Shown: in pieces, positions 1 to 6,235 of the stretch
How the letters are laid out: each line of letters opens with the position of its first letter
Numbering within the stretch: position 1 is the stretch's first letter
Source: Gemmatimonadota bacterium
GTDB lineage: Bacteria; Gemmatimonadota; Gemmatimonadetes; Longimicrobiales; Longimicrobiaceae
Assembly (NCBI GenBank): GCA_019348475.1
Contig: JAHWJJ010000125.1
Coordinates: 1 to 10,207, forward strand
DNA length: 10,207 bases
Direction: 5' to 3'
Translations under genes and position numbers: made by a program
Notes under the pieces: generated by a model
The model's input: the letters and a program-made list of their open reading frames with translations, nothing else
What the model was told of the DNA's origin: nothing
Database searches by the model: none

Positions 1-207
1 TACCCGGTCGTCAACCGCAGCCCGGCGCTGCTGCAGCCGGGCGAGGTGTCCGCGGGGGCCGTGGTGGGCCAGGTGTTCGCCCCCGGTTCGGGACAGGTCC
101 GGATCACCTCGTCCCGGCCCCTGGAGGGCACCTTCGAAGTGGCGGAGACCGCGGCGGGGCAGCCCCAGCCGGTCCTCCGCATCCAGGGCGAGTTCGCGCT
201 CGACTAG
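1..207 (+). CDS. C-terminal end of an unidentified protein (5' end outside window)
   Basis: The frame is open from the first base to a TAG at 205-207, giving the last 68 residues of a protein that begins outside the window. I do not recognise the family. The tail reads as alternating hydrophobic and polar stretches with glycine turns (GSGQVRITSS, LEGTFEV, VLRIQGEFALD), which fits the last strands of a beta-sandwich domain. A 'strand - GTF - strand - G.F' ending is common in secreted or lipid-anchored beta-rich proteins of Bacteroidota and Gemmatimonadota, but that resemblance is only impressionistic. No membrane segment or catalytic motif is visible in this part. The gene converges on the E1 dehydrogenase gene, and a perfect 11-bp hairpin lies between the two stops. 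Codon usage (G/C third positions) supports real coding. Confidence 0.6.
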   Translation, partial: YPVVNRSPALLQPGEVSAGAVVGQVFAPGSGQVRITSSRPLEGTFEVAETAAGQPQPVLRIQGEFALD

Positions 208-341
208 AAGTGGGGCGCCCGGGTGGAAAGAGGCCGGGTCTACGCCCCCGTGCGGGGCACCTTCGCGTTCCAGGAGCAGCCAGGGCGCGATCCCCAGCCG
301 AAGAAAGGAATTTCCAGGCGGGGCACGCGGACACCGAGCGA

Positions 342-375
342 GAGCCGCGGAGGGCACACGAGCTCTCCGCGGCTC
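342..375. terminator. Hairpin between convergent genes, probable bidirectional terminator
   Basis: GAGCCGCGGAG (342-352) is followed, after a 12-nt loop, by its exact reverse complement CTCCGCGGCTC (365-375). It lies between the stop of the plus-strand gene (207) and the stop of the minus-strand E1 gene (424), where a shared terminator is expected. Neither side has a T-tract, so termination would depend on the stem alone or on Rho. The rest of 208-423 holds no supported gene. Confidence 0.45.
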
Positions 376-423
376 ATCAGTTCCTCCGCGTGACGGTTTT
401 GGCGCGTCCCGGTACGGACCAGG

Positions 424-2556
424 TCAGAAGGCCCTGACCTGCTCGATGGCGGCGAGCACGTCCTCGGGCTCGGGAAGGGTGGCACGCTCCACCTGCGGCG
501 CGTAGGCCACCCACGTGTCCAGCGAGGCCACGCGCTTGACCGGGGCGTCAAGCCAGGGGAACAGCTCGTCGCTGATGCGCGCCACGATCTCGGCGCCGAT
601 CCCCCACGAAAGCGAGTCCTCGTGCGCCACGATCACGCGGTTGGTCTTCTTGACCGACTCGGCGATCGACTCCATGTCGAACGGCGACAGCGAGCGCAGG
701 TCGATCACCTCGGTGCTGATGCCGTGCCGCTCCTCCGCCACCTTCGCCGCCACCAGCGACCGCTGCACCAGCGCCCCGCACGCCACCACGGTCACGTCGG
801 TCCCCTCGCGCACCTTCCTGGCCTTGCCAAAGGGGATCATGAAGTTGGGGCCGGGATACTGCCCCTTGTTGTACACCTGGCGGTACAGGTGCTTGTGCTC
901 CAGGAAGAGGACCGGGTCCTCGCAGCGGATGGCCGTCCGCAGCAGCCCGGCCGCGTCCACGGCGTTGGAGGGGAGCACCACGCGCAGCCCGGGGCAGTGC
1001 GCAAAGATGCTCTCCCCCGTCTGCGAGTGGTAGATGGAGCCGCCCTTCAGGTAGCCGCCGTAGGTGGTGCGGATGACCACCGGCGCGGCGAAGGTGTTGT
1101 TGCTGCGGTACCGCATGGTGGCCAGCTCGCCGCGGATCTGCATCATCGCCGGCCAGATGTAGTCGAAGAACTGGATCTCGACCACCGGCTTCAGGCCGCG
1201 CACCGCCATGCCGATGGCGCGGCCCACGATGTTGGCTTCGGCCAGCGGCGAGTTGAACACGCGCGTACCGCCGAACTCCCGCTGCAGTCCGGCGGTCACC
1301 TTGAACACGCCGCCCTTGCCCTTCACCTCGTCCAGCAGCTCCTCGCGGCTTACGTCCGCCACGTCCTCGCCAAAGACGACGATGCGCGGGTCGCGGCGCA
1401 TCTCGTCGCGCAGGGTGGCGTTGATCAGGTCCACCATGGTGGTGTCGCTCCCCGACGGCCGGGGATCGTCCTCGGTGTCGAACTGCTCCGCGGTGGGATC
1501 CACGTCCGGCGAGAACAGGTAGCGCGTGGCCGTGGACGGGTCCGGCTGCGGCGACTGCAGCGCCTCGTCGGTGGCGCGCTGCACCTCGGCGTTCACGTCG
1601 GCCTCCACCTCCGCCAGCATCTCCTCCGTCGCCATCCCCAGTTCCACCATCCGCGCGGCGGTGCGGGTGATGGGGTCGCGCGCGGCCTCTTCGGCGCGCA
1701 TCGCCTCGGTCTTGTAGAACTTCTCGTCGTCGGAGAGCGAGTGGCTGTAGGGGCGGATGACCTTCGCGTGCACCAGCGCCGGCCCCTGGCGGGTGCGGGC
1801 GTACTCCACGGCGCGGCCCATCACCTCGTGGCTCTCCCACAGGTCGGTGCCGTCGCAGGCCTGGATGTACAGCCCCGGAAAGCCGGCCACCAGCTTGCTG
1901 ATGCTGCCGCCCGCCGTGTTCACCTCCACGGGGACGGAGATGGCGTATTCGTTGTCCTCGACGATGTAGACCACGGGGAGCTTGAGGTTGCACGCGGAGT
2001 TCAGGCTTTCCCAGAACTCGCCCTCGCTGGTGGTGCCGTCGCCGGTGGTGACGAAGACGACCTCGTCGCCGTGCGCCCGCGTGCCCTCGACCAGCCCCTC
2101 GCCCATCTTCTGCGCGCGAAGGCCCGTCTCGGCGGTGCCCACGGCCTGCAGGAACTGGGTGCCGGTGGGCGACGAGGTGCTGACGAGGGTGAGTTTTGCG
2201 TGCCCCCAGTGCGAGGGCATCTGCCGGCCGCCGGAGGATGGATCCGCCTCGGCGCCCACCGCCTGGAGCATGTGGTCCAGCGCCGTCATCCCCAGCGCCA
2301 GGCTGAAGGCGCGGTCGCGGTAGTAGAAGTAGAACCAGTCGTAGCCGGGGCGGCCGTGGGCCGCGGCAGCCACCTGGATGCCCTCGTGCCCGGCGCCGGA
2401 GATCTGGAAGAAGATCTTGTTCTGCTGCTTGAGCTGGATCTCCTTGTCGTCCAGCCGCCGGGCCAGCAGCATGGTGCGGTACAGGCCCAGCACCGTCTCG
2501 CGGTCCAGCGCGGGGGCCGCGGCCGCCTGGGGCTTCTTCTTGGTCGTGGTCGCCAT
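424..2556 (-). CDS. Fused alpha/beta E1 component of a 2-oxo acid dehydrogenase (branched-chain or pyruvate type)
   Basis: This 710-aa protein joins the two E1 subunits that are usually separate. E1 uses thiamine diphosphate to decarboxylate a 2-oxo acid and passes the acyl group to the lipoyl domain of E2, in the cytoplasm. The alpha half (about residues 18-340) has [11 protein letters not shown] at 53-63, the ThDP/Mg motif starting GDGTTSEGE at 172 and ending EDN at 200-202, and the phosphorylation-loop-like [11 protein letters not shown] at 271-281. An acidic, proline-containing linker (about 341-370) leads to the beta half (372-710), which has [12 protein letters not shown] at 434-445 with the ThDP-activating glutamate (E440), and YHSQTGE at 509-515 followed by [14 protein letters not shown]. 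The YHSQ/FAHCPG segment resembles BCKDH E1-beta, so a branched-chain substrate is favoured, but pyruvate cannot be excluded. No E2 or E3 gene is in the window. The ATG at 2556 has no clear Shine-Dalgarno; the lysine/alanine-rich first 16 residues look like a flexible tail. Confidence 0.95.
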   Translation of the reverse strand: MATTTKKKPQAAAAPALDRETVLGLYRTMLLARRLDDKEIQLKQQNKIFFQISGAGHEGIQVAAAAHGRPGYDWFYFYYRDRAFSLALGMTALDHMLQAVGAEADPSSGGRQMPSHWGHAKLTLVSTSSPTGTQFLQAVGTAETGLRAQKMGEGLVEGTRAHGDEVVFVTTGDGTTSEGEFWESLNSACNLKLPVVYIVEDNEYAISVPVEVNTAGGSISKLVAGFPGLYIQACDGTDLWESHEVMGRAVEYARTRQGPALVHAKVIRPYSHSLSDDEKFYKTEAMRAEEAARDPITRTAARMVELGMATEEMLAEVEADVNAEVQRATDEALQSPQPDPSTATRYLFSPDVDPTAEQFDTEDDPRPSGSDTTMVDLINATLRDEMRRDPRIVVFGEDVADVSREELLDEVKGKGGVFKVTAGLQREFGGTRVFNSPLAEANIVGRAIGMAVRGLKPVVEIQFFDYIWPAMMQIRGELATMRYRSNNTFAAPVVIRTTYGGYLKGGSIYHSQTGESIFAHCPGLRVVLPSNAVDAAGLLRTAIRCEDPVLFLEHKHLYRQVYNKGQYPGPNFMIPFGKARKVREGTDVTVVACGALVQRSLVAAKVAEERHGISTEVIDLRSLSPFDMESIAESVKKTNRVIVAHEDSLSWGIGAEIVARISDELFPWLDAPVKRVASLDTWVAYAPQVERATLPEPEDVLAAIEQVRAF

Positions 2557-2664
2557 GGGAATCGCGATTGTCGCTGTCGTACGCCGCGGCGCGCCATCTC
2601 CGCGCCCGCGAAAAACCCGAGCAAGCTAACCCCGGAGCACGAGCGGGGCCAGTGGAGGGCGGAA

Positions 2665-2744
2665 GTGCGTGGGTGCGTGAGTGCGGGAGTGCGTGAGTGC
2701 GTCAGTGCGGGAGTGCGAAACTGCGAAAGTGCGAAAGTGCGGAA
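2665..2744. repeat. Tandem octamer repeat, ten units of GTGCGNNA
   Basis: Ten consecutive 8-bp units can be laid out without a gap from 2665: GTGCGTGG, GTGCGTGA, GTGCGGGA, GTGCGTGA, GTGCGTCA, GTGCGGGA, GTGCGAAA, CTGCGAAA, GTGCGAAA, GTGCGGAA. The first five bases are almost fixed (one G-to-C change in unit 8), while bases 6-7 vary. The first half prefers TG/GG and the second half AA, as if two sub-arrays had expanded separately. The array lies 108 bp upstream of the E1 start and just beyond the 3' end of the DUF433 remnant, so it could overlap the E1 promoter region. Period 8 is not a codon multiple, and I see no reason to treat the array as coding. Confidence 0.9.
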
Positions 2745-2768
2745 GGTTCTCGTCGAACAGAACGCGCC

Positions 2769-2998
2769 TCACGCCACCCGCGCGAGTGCCGCTTCCGTGG
2801 CCTCGTCAAGGAACGCGAGTGCCTGTTCCCGATCAACGGTGGGGAAGTTTTCCAGGAAATCCTGGAGCGTGTAGCCGCCCCGGAGCCACTCCATCAGCGT
2901 CTCGACGGGAACGCGCGTGCCGACGAACACAGGTGTGCCTGGGGGTCCGAGTGGTATACGCGGCCGTCGGGAAGACGCGTCCGCAGGTCAGCAGCCAT
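2769..2998 (-). pseudogene. Frameshifted DUF433 (VapB-like antitoxin family) gene
   Basis: A strong ribosome site (GAGGTG, 4 nt before the ATG at 2998) starts a frame reading MAADLRTRLPDGRVYHSDPQ, which then runs into an early stop. One frame over, from about 2939 to the TGA at 2769-2771, is an excellent DUF433 domain: TPVFVGTRVPVETLMEWLRG, then a GYTLQDFLENFPTVDREQA-type helix-turn-helix and a C-terminal helix. The two parts join if one base is restored near the G5 run at 2941-2945 (C5 on the coding strand), giving DPPGTPVFVG. Relatives usually have a few more residues between DP and GTP, so a small deletion of about 10 nt is as likely as one lost base. The total of 230 nt is one short of 77 codons. 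The family is often paired with DUF5615 PIN-like toxins; no such partner is in the window. A GTG at 2930 could still start a 53-aa remnant. Confidence 0.75.
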
Positions 2999-3052
2999 TT
3001 CGCACCTCGGTAGGGAACTCGAGCCGCCCCGGCATCCGCTTCTGCACGGACG

Positions 3053-4033
3053 CTAACCCGGGCCGTGGCCGGCGTGCAGAGCAAGCTGGTCAGCATTCCG
3101 CGGGCCATGGGGCCGGTGGACGAGTGCGAGCACCACGAGCACCACCACCAGGGCGGCGAACGCCAGCCAGCCGTCCACCAGCTTTCCCGATCCCCAGAAC
3201 CACGGGTCCACGTCCGGCGCGCGGCGGGTGGCAAAGCCGTAGAACTTGAGCCAGAAGATCCACCCCGCGTGGATGCCGATGGAAGCCGACAGGTCGCCGG
3301 TCCACTGGTAGGCAAGCCCAAGAATCACCCCCGCCAGCGTAAGGCTCAGGAACGCGGGAAACAGGGTCCGCACCTCCGTCATCCCCGCCAGCATGGTCGG
3401 CAGGACGTGCAGGCCGCTCAGCCAGTCGACCGTGGGCGGGTTCTCCGCGCGCGCCATGAAGTGGGTGATGGCGTAGACCGCGCTGCTCACGGCCAGCGCG
3501 GCGGGCCAGCGCATGGCCCGGCGCAGGGTGCCGAACATCGCCCCGCGAAAGAGCAGCTCCTCGATCAACGCGACGATCAGCGCCGTCGCCAGCACGCCCA
3601 CGAACTGCCCCGCCAGCTCTTCCGGCGAGCGCGGCTTCAGCATCCGCCCGCCGGCCAACAGGGTGATGGCGCAGACGGCGGCGAGGGAGAAGAAGCCGAG
3701 CGCGAACGCGGCCGCGAAGCGCCGCCAGCGGACGAAGCCCGGGGGAATGCCCACGTCGCTCCACCGCCGCACCCCCGCGCCGCGGACGAACCACGGCAGC
3801 CCCAGCAGCGCCACGATCAGCAGTCCGCGGTTCACGTACCGCGCGAACGGCATCCGCGCCACCGTCTCCAGCGCGGGGATGGACGTGGCGAGCGCCTGCA
3901 CGGCATGGTACAGCCACGGCGCCAGCAGCGCACCGCCCGCGAAAACGGCGAGCAGGTACAGCGCCAGGGCGGCGATGGGCCTTCCGCCCGCGTCGGGCGC
4001 AGCGGCGGAACGGGTGCGAGCGGGGGGTGTCAT
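3053..4033 (-). CDS. CPBP family (CAAX/ABI) intramembrane glutamic endopeptidase
   Basis: A 326-aa multi-pass membrane protein. Hydrophobic segments lie at about residues 20-45, 68-83, 105-127, 143-160, 176-192, 208-243, 248-262 and 285-306. The three CPBP motifs are present in order: IEELLFRGAMFG at 157-168 (the EE pair 158-159 and R163), AVYAITHFMA at 185-194 (H191), and GIHAGWIFW at 253-261 (H255), the residues expected to form the catalytic site within the membrane. The family includes CAAX prenyl endopeptidases and bacteriocin self-immunity proteins; the substrate cannot be told from sequence. The ATG at 4033 was chosen because it begins a basic, alanine-rich N-terminus just before the first membrane segment. 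The frame stays open upstream to 4456, but that part has no protein-like character and overlaps the RiPP gene in antisense. No good Shine-Dalgarno is seen, and a 7-bp GC hairpin (4060-4078) sits in the leader. It is transcribed divergently from the peptide gene at 4364, which invites an immunity or processing role, but that is inference. Confidence 0.88.
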   Translation of the reverse strand: MTPPARTRSAAAPDAGGRPIAALALYLLAVFAGGALLAPWLYHAVQALATSIPALETVARMPFARYVNRGLLIVALLGLPWFVRGAGVRRWSDVGIPPGFVRWRRFAAAFALGFFSLAAVCAITLLAGGRMLKPRSPEELAGQFVGVLATALIVALIEELLFRGAMFGTLRRAMRWPAALAVSSAVYAITHFMARAENPPTVDWLSGLHVLPTMLAGMTEVRTLFPAFLSLTLAGVILGLAYQWTGDLSASIGIHAGWIFWLKFYGFATRRAPDVDPWFWGSGKLVDGWLAFAALVVVLVVLALVHRPHGPRNADQLALHAGHGPG

Positions 4034-4294
4034 CGGGAAGCACGAAACGAGAGATGCGACGCCGCCGGCGCGGCGGCGCCGAATGTACGGGGCGCCATCG
4101 CTTTGCGACAGCGCAGACCCCGGCTCGCGGCAGGGCCGTCTGCTGCTCGCAGGCGGTGGCCTCGCAGGGCGCACGCGGACCCGCTGCCGCCGGGTGCCGG
4201 TGGGGCCGGGGAGCGGGGATGGAGGAGGCCCGTACCTGCGGCGACCGCCGCGACGGGACCTCCGGGTGGCAACAACTGTCGGGTAGAGAGACTG

Positions 4295-4310
4295 TGGCAT
4301 GATGTTCGCT
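4295..4310 (+). promoter_or_regulatory. Possible sigma-54-like -24/-12 promoter for the RiPP precursor
   Basis: TGGCATGATGTTCGCT matches the -24/-12 consensus TGGCAYG-N4-TTGCW at all defined positions but one (C for the second T), with the required GG-N10-GC spacing (GG 4296-4297, GC 4308-4309). It lies 53 nt before the start codon at 4364. A competing sigma-70 reading (CTGTCG, 16 nt, CATGAT at 4298-4303) is weaker. No sigma-54 activator gene is nearby. The rest of the 330-bp gap between the divergent protease and peptide genes (4034-4363) holds no supported gene. Confidence 0.3.
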
Positions 4311-4363
4311 GCGCATTCGGAGATTCGTCTGTATCTCCTTCCCTGACCCGGAGTACGAATCCC

Positions 4364-4534
4364 ATGCAGAAGCTGAAGCTGAACCTTGAAATGCTGGAAG
4401 TGGAAAGCTTTCCCCTCGCGGATGGGGCGGGGGAGGGTGGAACGGTGCTGGCGCACAGCGGGTGGACCAACTGCGGCGAGCTCACCTGCCTGCTTTCCCT
4501 GTGCCCGGACTGCGGCGGCGTGGGGACGGAGTAA
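4364..4534 (+). CDS. Pinensin-type lanthipeptide (RiPP) precursor peptide
   Basis: A 56-aa peptide with a leader opening MQKLKLNLEMLEVESF. This closely resembles the 'KKLKLNLDxLxVESF' leaders of pinensin-family class I lanthipeptide precursors known from Bacteroidota and often found in Longimicrobium-like genomes. The leader runs to about residue 31 (LADGAGEGGTVLAH). The likely core, from about residue 32, has four cysteines (37, 42, 47, 50) and Ser/Thr at 32, 35, 41, 45 and 55 that could be dehydrated and joined to cysteine as (methyl)lanthionine. The exact leader cleavage site cannot be fixed. GGAG at 4350-4353, 10 nt before the ATG, is an adequate ribosome site. No LanB-, LanC- or LanT-type gene is in the window, so this is an orphan precursor here. 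An unmodified disulfide peptide is the main alternative. The leader half looks less GC-rich than neighbouring genes. Confidence 0.82.
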   Translation: MQKLKLNLEMLEVESFPLADGAGEGGTVLAHSGWTNCGELTCLLSLCPDCGGVGTE

Positions 4535-4549
4535 GCGTCGCAGCGACGC
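4535..4549 (+). repeat. Short palindrome directly after the RiPP stop codon
   Basis: GCGTCGC-A-GCGACGC begins at the first base after the TAA of the precursor gene. As RNA it can fold a 5-bp stem with a GCAGC loop. It has no T-tract and is too short to be a confident terminator; it may protect the 3' end of the small mRNA or bind a protein. Confidence 0.4.
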
Positions 4550-4577
4550 CCCACCGCCCGGTCGGCGTTCATTGCAC

Positions 4578-4606
4578 TTGACGGCGGCAAGGTTGCGCAG
4601 TGAATT
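4578..4606 (+). promoter_or_regulatory. Possible promoter for the Cys-rich peptide gene
   Basis: TTGACG (4578-4583) is five-sixths of a -35 box and is followed after exactly 17 nt by TGAATT (4601-4606), a weak -10 (three of six). An overlapping alternative is a degenerate -24/-12 element at 4582-4597 (GG-N10-GC, with an intact TTGC at 4593-4596). Either would place transcription start just before the hairpin at 4623-4647. Confidence 0.3.
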
Positions 4607-4622
4607 GAGGACACGTCCCCAC

Positions 4623-4647
4623 GGCCCGCCGGTTCCCCGGCCGGGCC
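4623..4647 (+). other. GC-rich leader hairpin upstream of the Cys-rich peptide gene
   Basis: GGCCCGCCGG and CCGGCCGGGCC flank a TTCC loop and pair as two 5-bp blocks with one bulged base. The ribosome site GGAGAGG (4660-4666) begins 13 nt later. It may stabilise the 5' end of the peptide mRNA or terminate the upstream RiPP transcript; the absence of a T-tract favours the first. Confidence 0.4.
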
Positions 4648-4672
4648 ACTACCCCTTTCGGAGAGGCTCCCC

Positions 4673-4891
4673 ATGAAAAACGCATTGCGCCGGCTGCTCC
4701 TTGCCCTCCCCGTCGCGGCCGCGCTCGCCTTCGGCGTTACGCAGGCAGCCGCGGCACCCCGGTCCGGCTGTAATGGTGCGGACCAGGTGAAGGTCAGCAG
4801 TTGCGGTGCCTTCGGCGACGACTGCGGACGGTACTGCCCGAGCGGCGTCGGCTTCTGTGAAAGCAGCACCTGCTGCCGCTGCCAGATCTGA
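4673..4891 (+). CDS. Small secreted cysteine-rich peptide, unknown function
   Basis: A 72-aa protein I cannot assign to a family. The N-terminus is a classic Sec signal peptide: basic MKNALRR, a hydrophobic stretch at about 8-22, then TQAAAAPR with alanine-rich cleavage options near 25-28. The mature part of about 44 residues contains all eight cysteines (33, 44, 51, 55, 62, 67, 68, 70; spacing C-x10-C-x6-C-x3-C-x6-C-x4-CC-x-C). Even number, export signal and a closing CC-x-C suggest four disulfides in a compact defensin- or knottin-like fold. The ribosome site GGAGAGG (4660-4666, 6 nt before the ATG) is strong. It lies 138 nt downstream of the RiPP precursor on the same strand but probably has its own promoter. 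Possible roles are toxin or bacteriocin, protease inhibitor or surface factor; sequence alone cannot choose. Confidence 0.78.
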   Translation: MKNALRRLLLALPVAAALAFGVTQAAAAPRSGCNGADQVKVSSCGAFGDDCGRYCPSGVGFCESSTCCRCQI

Positions 4892-5063
4892 CACGTCTGC
4901 GCTGGACCAGTGCGGGCGCGGGCTCTCCATGTCGCGCTTGACGTCTTCGGTCGCCTGGAGGGCGCCGGGTCCGTTGAGCGACGGGCCCGCCGTCCTCTAC
5001 TGCCCAGCCGAGGCGGCTCCCGTCGACGATCCGTCGTAAGCCAGATCCGCAGGATCCGCGCGC

Positions 5064-5089
5064 GAGGCCCGGCCCCACGGCCGGGCCTC
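5064..5089 (+). terminator. Hairpin terminator after the small-peptide region
   Basis: GAGGCCCGGCC (5064-5074) and its exact complement GGCCGGGCCTC (5079-5089) enclose a four-base CCAC loop. The stem is very stable, though only a weak T-containing stretch (GTCGTTCC) follows. It lies in the otherwise gene-free stretch 4892-5215, between the Cys-rich peptide gene and the next operon. I see nothing else convincing in that 324-bp gap. Confidence 0.6.
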
Positions 5090-5215
5090 CGTCGTTCCGG
5101 CGGGCGCTCAGGCACCCCCCCGCACAACGCCGCTCTACCCTCGGCGCCCCCCGACATCCTATCTTGCCCTGCATCCGCCGCCCATCGCACCTCCACTCCT
5201 GCCCGCCACAAATTG

Positions 5216-6235
5216 GTGCAGACTGCTGCAGCGGAAGGCATCCACCGCATCTCCACCCCCATGCCGGGGCGTCCGCCGCAGGTGAACGCGTACCTGGCCG
5301 AGTGCGCGGACGGCGGATGGATGCTGGTGGACGGCGGCCTGAACACGGACCAGGCGTGGGCGGCGCTGGATGCCGGCGTCCGCGCCGCGGCGGGCGGATG
5401 GGCGCGCGTATCGGTCCACGTGGTGACGCACATGCACATGGACCACGTGGGGCTGGCGGCGCGGGTCAAGGACGCGTCCGGCGCGGCGCTGCTCACCGGA
5501 CGGCTGGACGCCGAGCGGATGGCGCACGCCGCCGCGCACCCGGACGAGGAGGCGGACTACCGCGCCGCCCTGCTCCGCCGCTGCGGCGCCCCCGGCGAGA
5601 TGGTGCGGGCGGTGGAAGAGCTGCAGCGCGGCGCGCGCCCCTTCACCGCGGCGCCGCGTTTCGACGGCGTGCTGGACGGGGACGGGGGCGAGGTGCCCGG
5701 CGCGGCGGGGTGGCGGTTCGTCTGGACGCCGGGGCACACCGCCGGGCACGTCTCCCTCTTTCGCCCCGCCGACCGCGTGGTGATCGCGGGCGACGCGGTG
5801 CTGCCGCGCATCACCCCCACCCTGGGCGTGAACCGGCAGCGGGCGGACCCCGTGGGCGACTACGTGGCGGGGCTCCAGCGGCTGGAGGCGCTGGACCCAT
5901 CGCTCGTCCTTCCCGGCCACGGCGAGGAGCCGCCCGACGGGGTCGCGCGCATCCGCGAACTGCGCGCGGCGGCGGACACGGAGACGGAGGCGGTGGGCGC
6001 GCTGCTGGGCGCGCGGCCGCGCACCTGCTGGGAGGTGGTGCAGGCGCGCTACCCCGGGCGCGAGATGCCGGCGTCCACGCGCATGCTGGCCCTGCGCGAA
6101 ACGCTCGCGCACCTGGACCGGCTGGTGGCAGCGGGACGCGCATCCGTGCGCCAGGACGGCGGCGCGGCGCGGTTCTTTCCAGGCGCGGGCGCCGGCGCGG
6201 CGGGGATCGCCCAGGAGCAGCGAGGGGAGAGCTGA
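5216..6235 (+). CDS. MBL-fold metallo-hydrolase with C-terminal helical domain
   Basis: A 339-aa metallo-beta-lactamase-fold enzyme of the glyoxalase II / LACTB2-like group. Residue numbers start at the GTG at 5216. The N-terminal strand pair (GIHRISTPMPGRPPQVNAYL, 8-27, then WMLVDGG, 35-41) is typical of the fold. The metal site is complete: THMHMDH at 71-77 (HxHxDH), TPGHTAGH at 171-178, AGD at 191-193 and LPGHG at 232-236. After about residue 245 comes a helical domain (CWEVVQARYP, then MLALRETLAHLDRLVAAG, then VRQDG...RFF), the winged-helix-like C-terminus seen in LACTB2-type hydrolases. A hydrolytic role on a thioester, ester or nucleic acid is likely; the substrate is unknown. The start is uncertain: an ATG at 5261 would cut off conserved strand 1, and the 5216 GTG (TTG at 5213) has no clear Shine-Dalgarno. 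The stop TGA abuts the next ATG, so this is the first gene of the operon to 8122. Confidence 0.85.
   Translation: MQTAAAEGIHRISTPMPGRPPQVNAYLAECADGGWMLVDGGLNTDQAWAALDAGVRAAAGGWARVSVHVVTHMHMDHVGLAARVKDASGAALLTGRLDAERMAHAAAHPDEEADYRAALLRRCGAPGEMVRAVEELQRGARPFTAAPRFDGVLDGDGGEVPGAAGWRFVWTPGHTAGHVSLFRPADRVVIAGDAVLPRITPTLGVNRQRADPVGDYVAGLQRLEALDPSLVLPGHGEEPPDGVARIRELRAAADTETEAVGALLGARPRTCWEVVQARYPGREMPASTRMLALRETLAHLDRLVAAGRASVRQDGGAARFFPGAGAGAAGIAQEQRGES

Noticed and set aside
2665..2744. CRISPR-like array
   Set aside because: Units are contiguous 8-mers with no spacers and no cas genes nearby; it is a simple tandem repeat.
622..2874. 750-codon plus-strand open frame opposite the E1 gene
   Set aside because: It is antisense to a well-conserved enzyme, is rich in H/R/G/A from GC-skewed codons, has no domain, and runs into the tandem octamer repeat.
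4027..4302. 91-codon plus-strand ORF in the gap between protease and RiPP genes
   Set aside because: Arginine/glycine-rich composition, no ribosome site, no domain, and it would overlap the expected protease promoter region.
3065..4534. 489-codon plus-strand open frame that ends in the RiPP precursor
   Set aside because: Its first two-thirds is antisense to the CPBP protease and has no protein-like character; only the last 56 residues, with their own ATG and ribosome site, are a gene.
4910..5215. N-terminal extension of the MBL hydrolase from an ATG at 4910
   Set aside because: The extra 102 residues are arginine-rich with no fold, and the frame crosses a strong hairpin terminator at 5064-5089; the MBL fold begins at about 5237.
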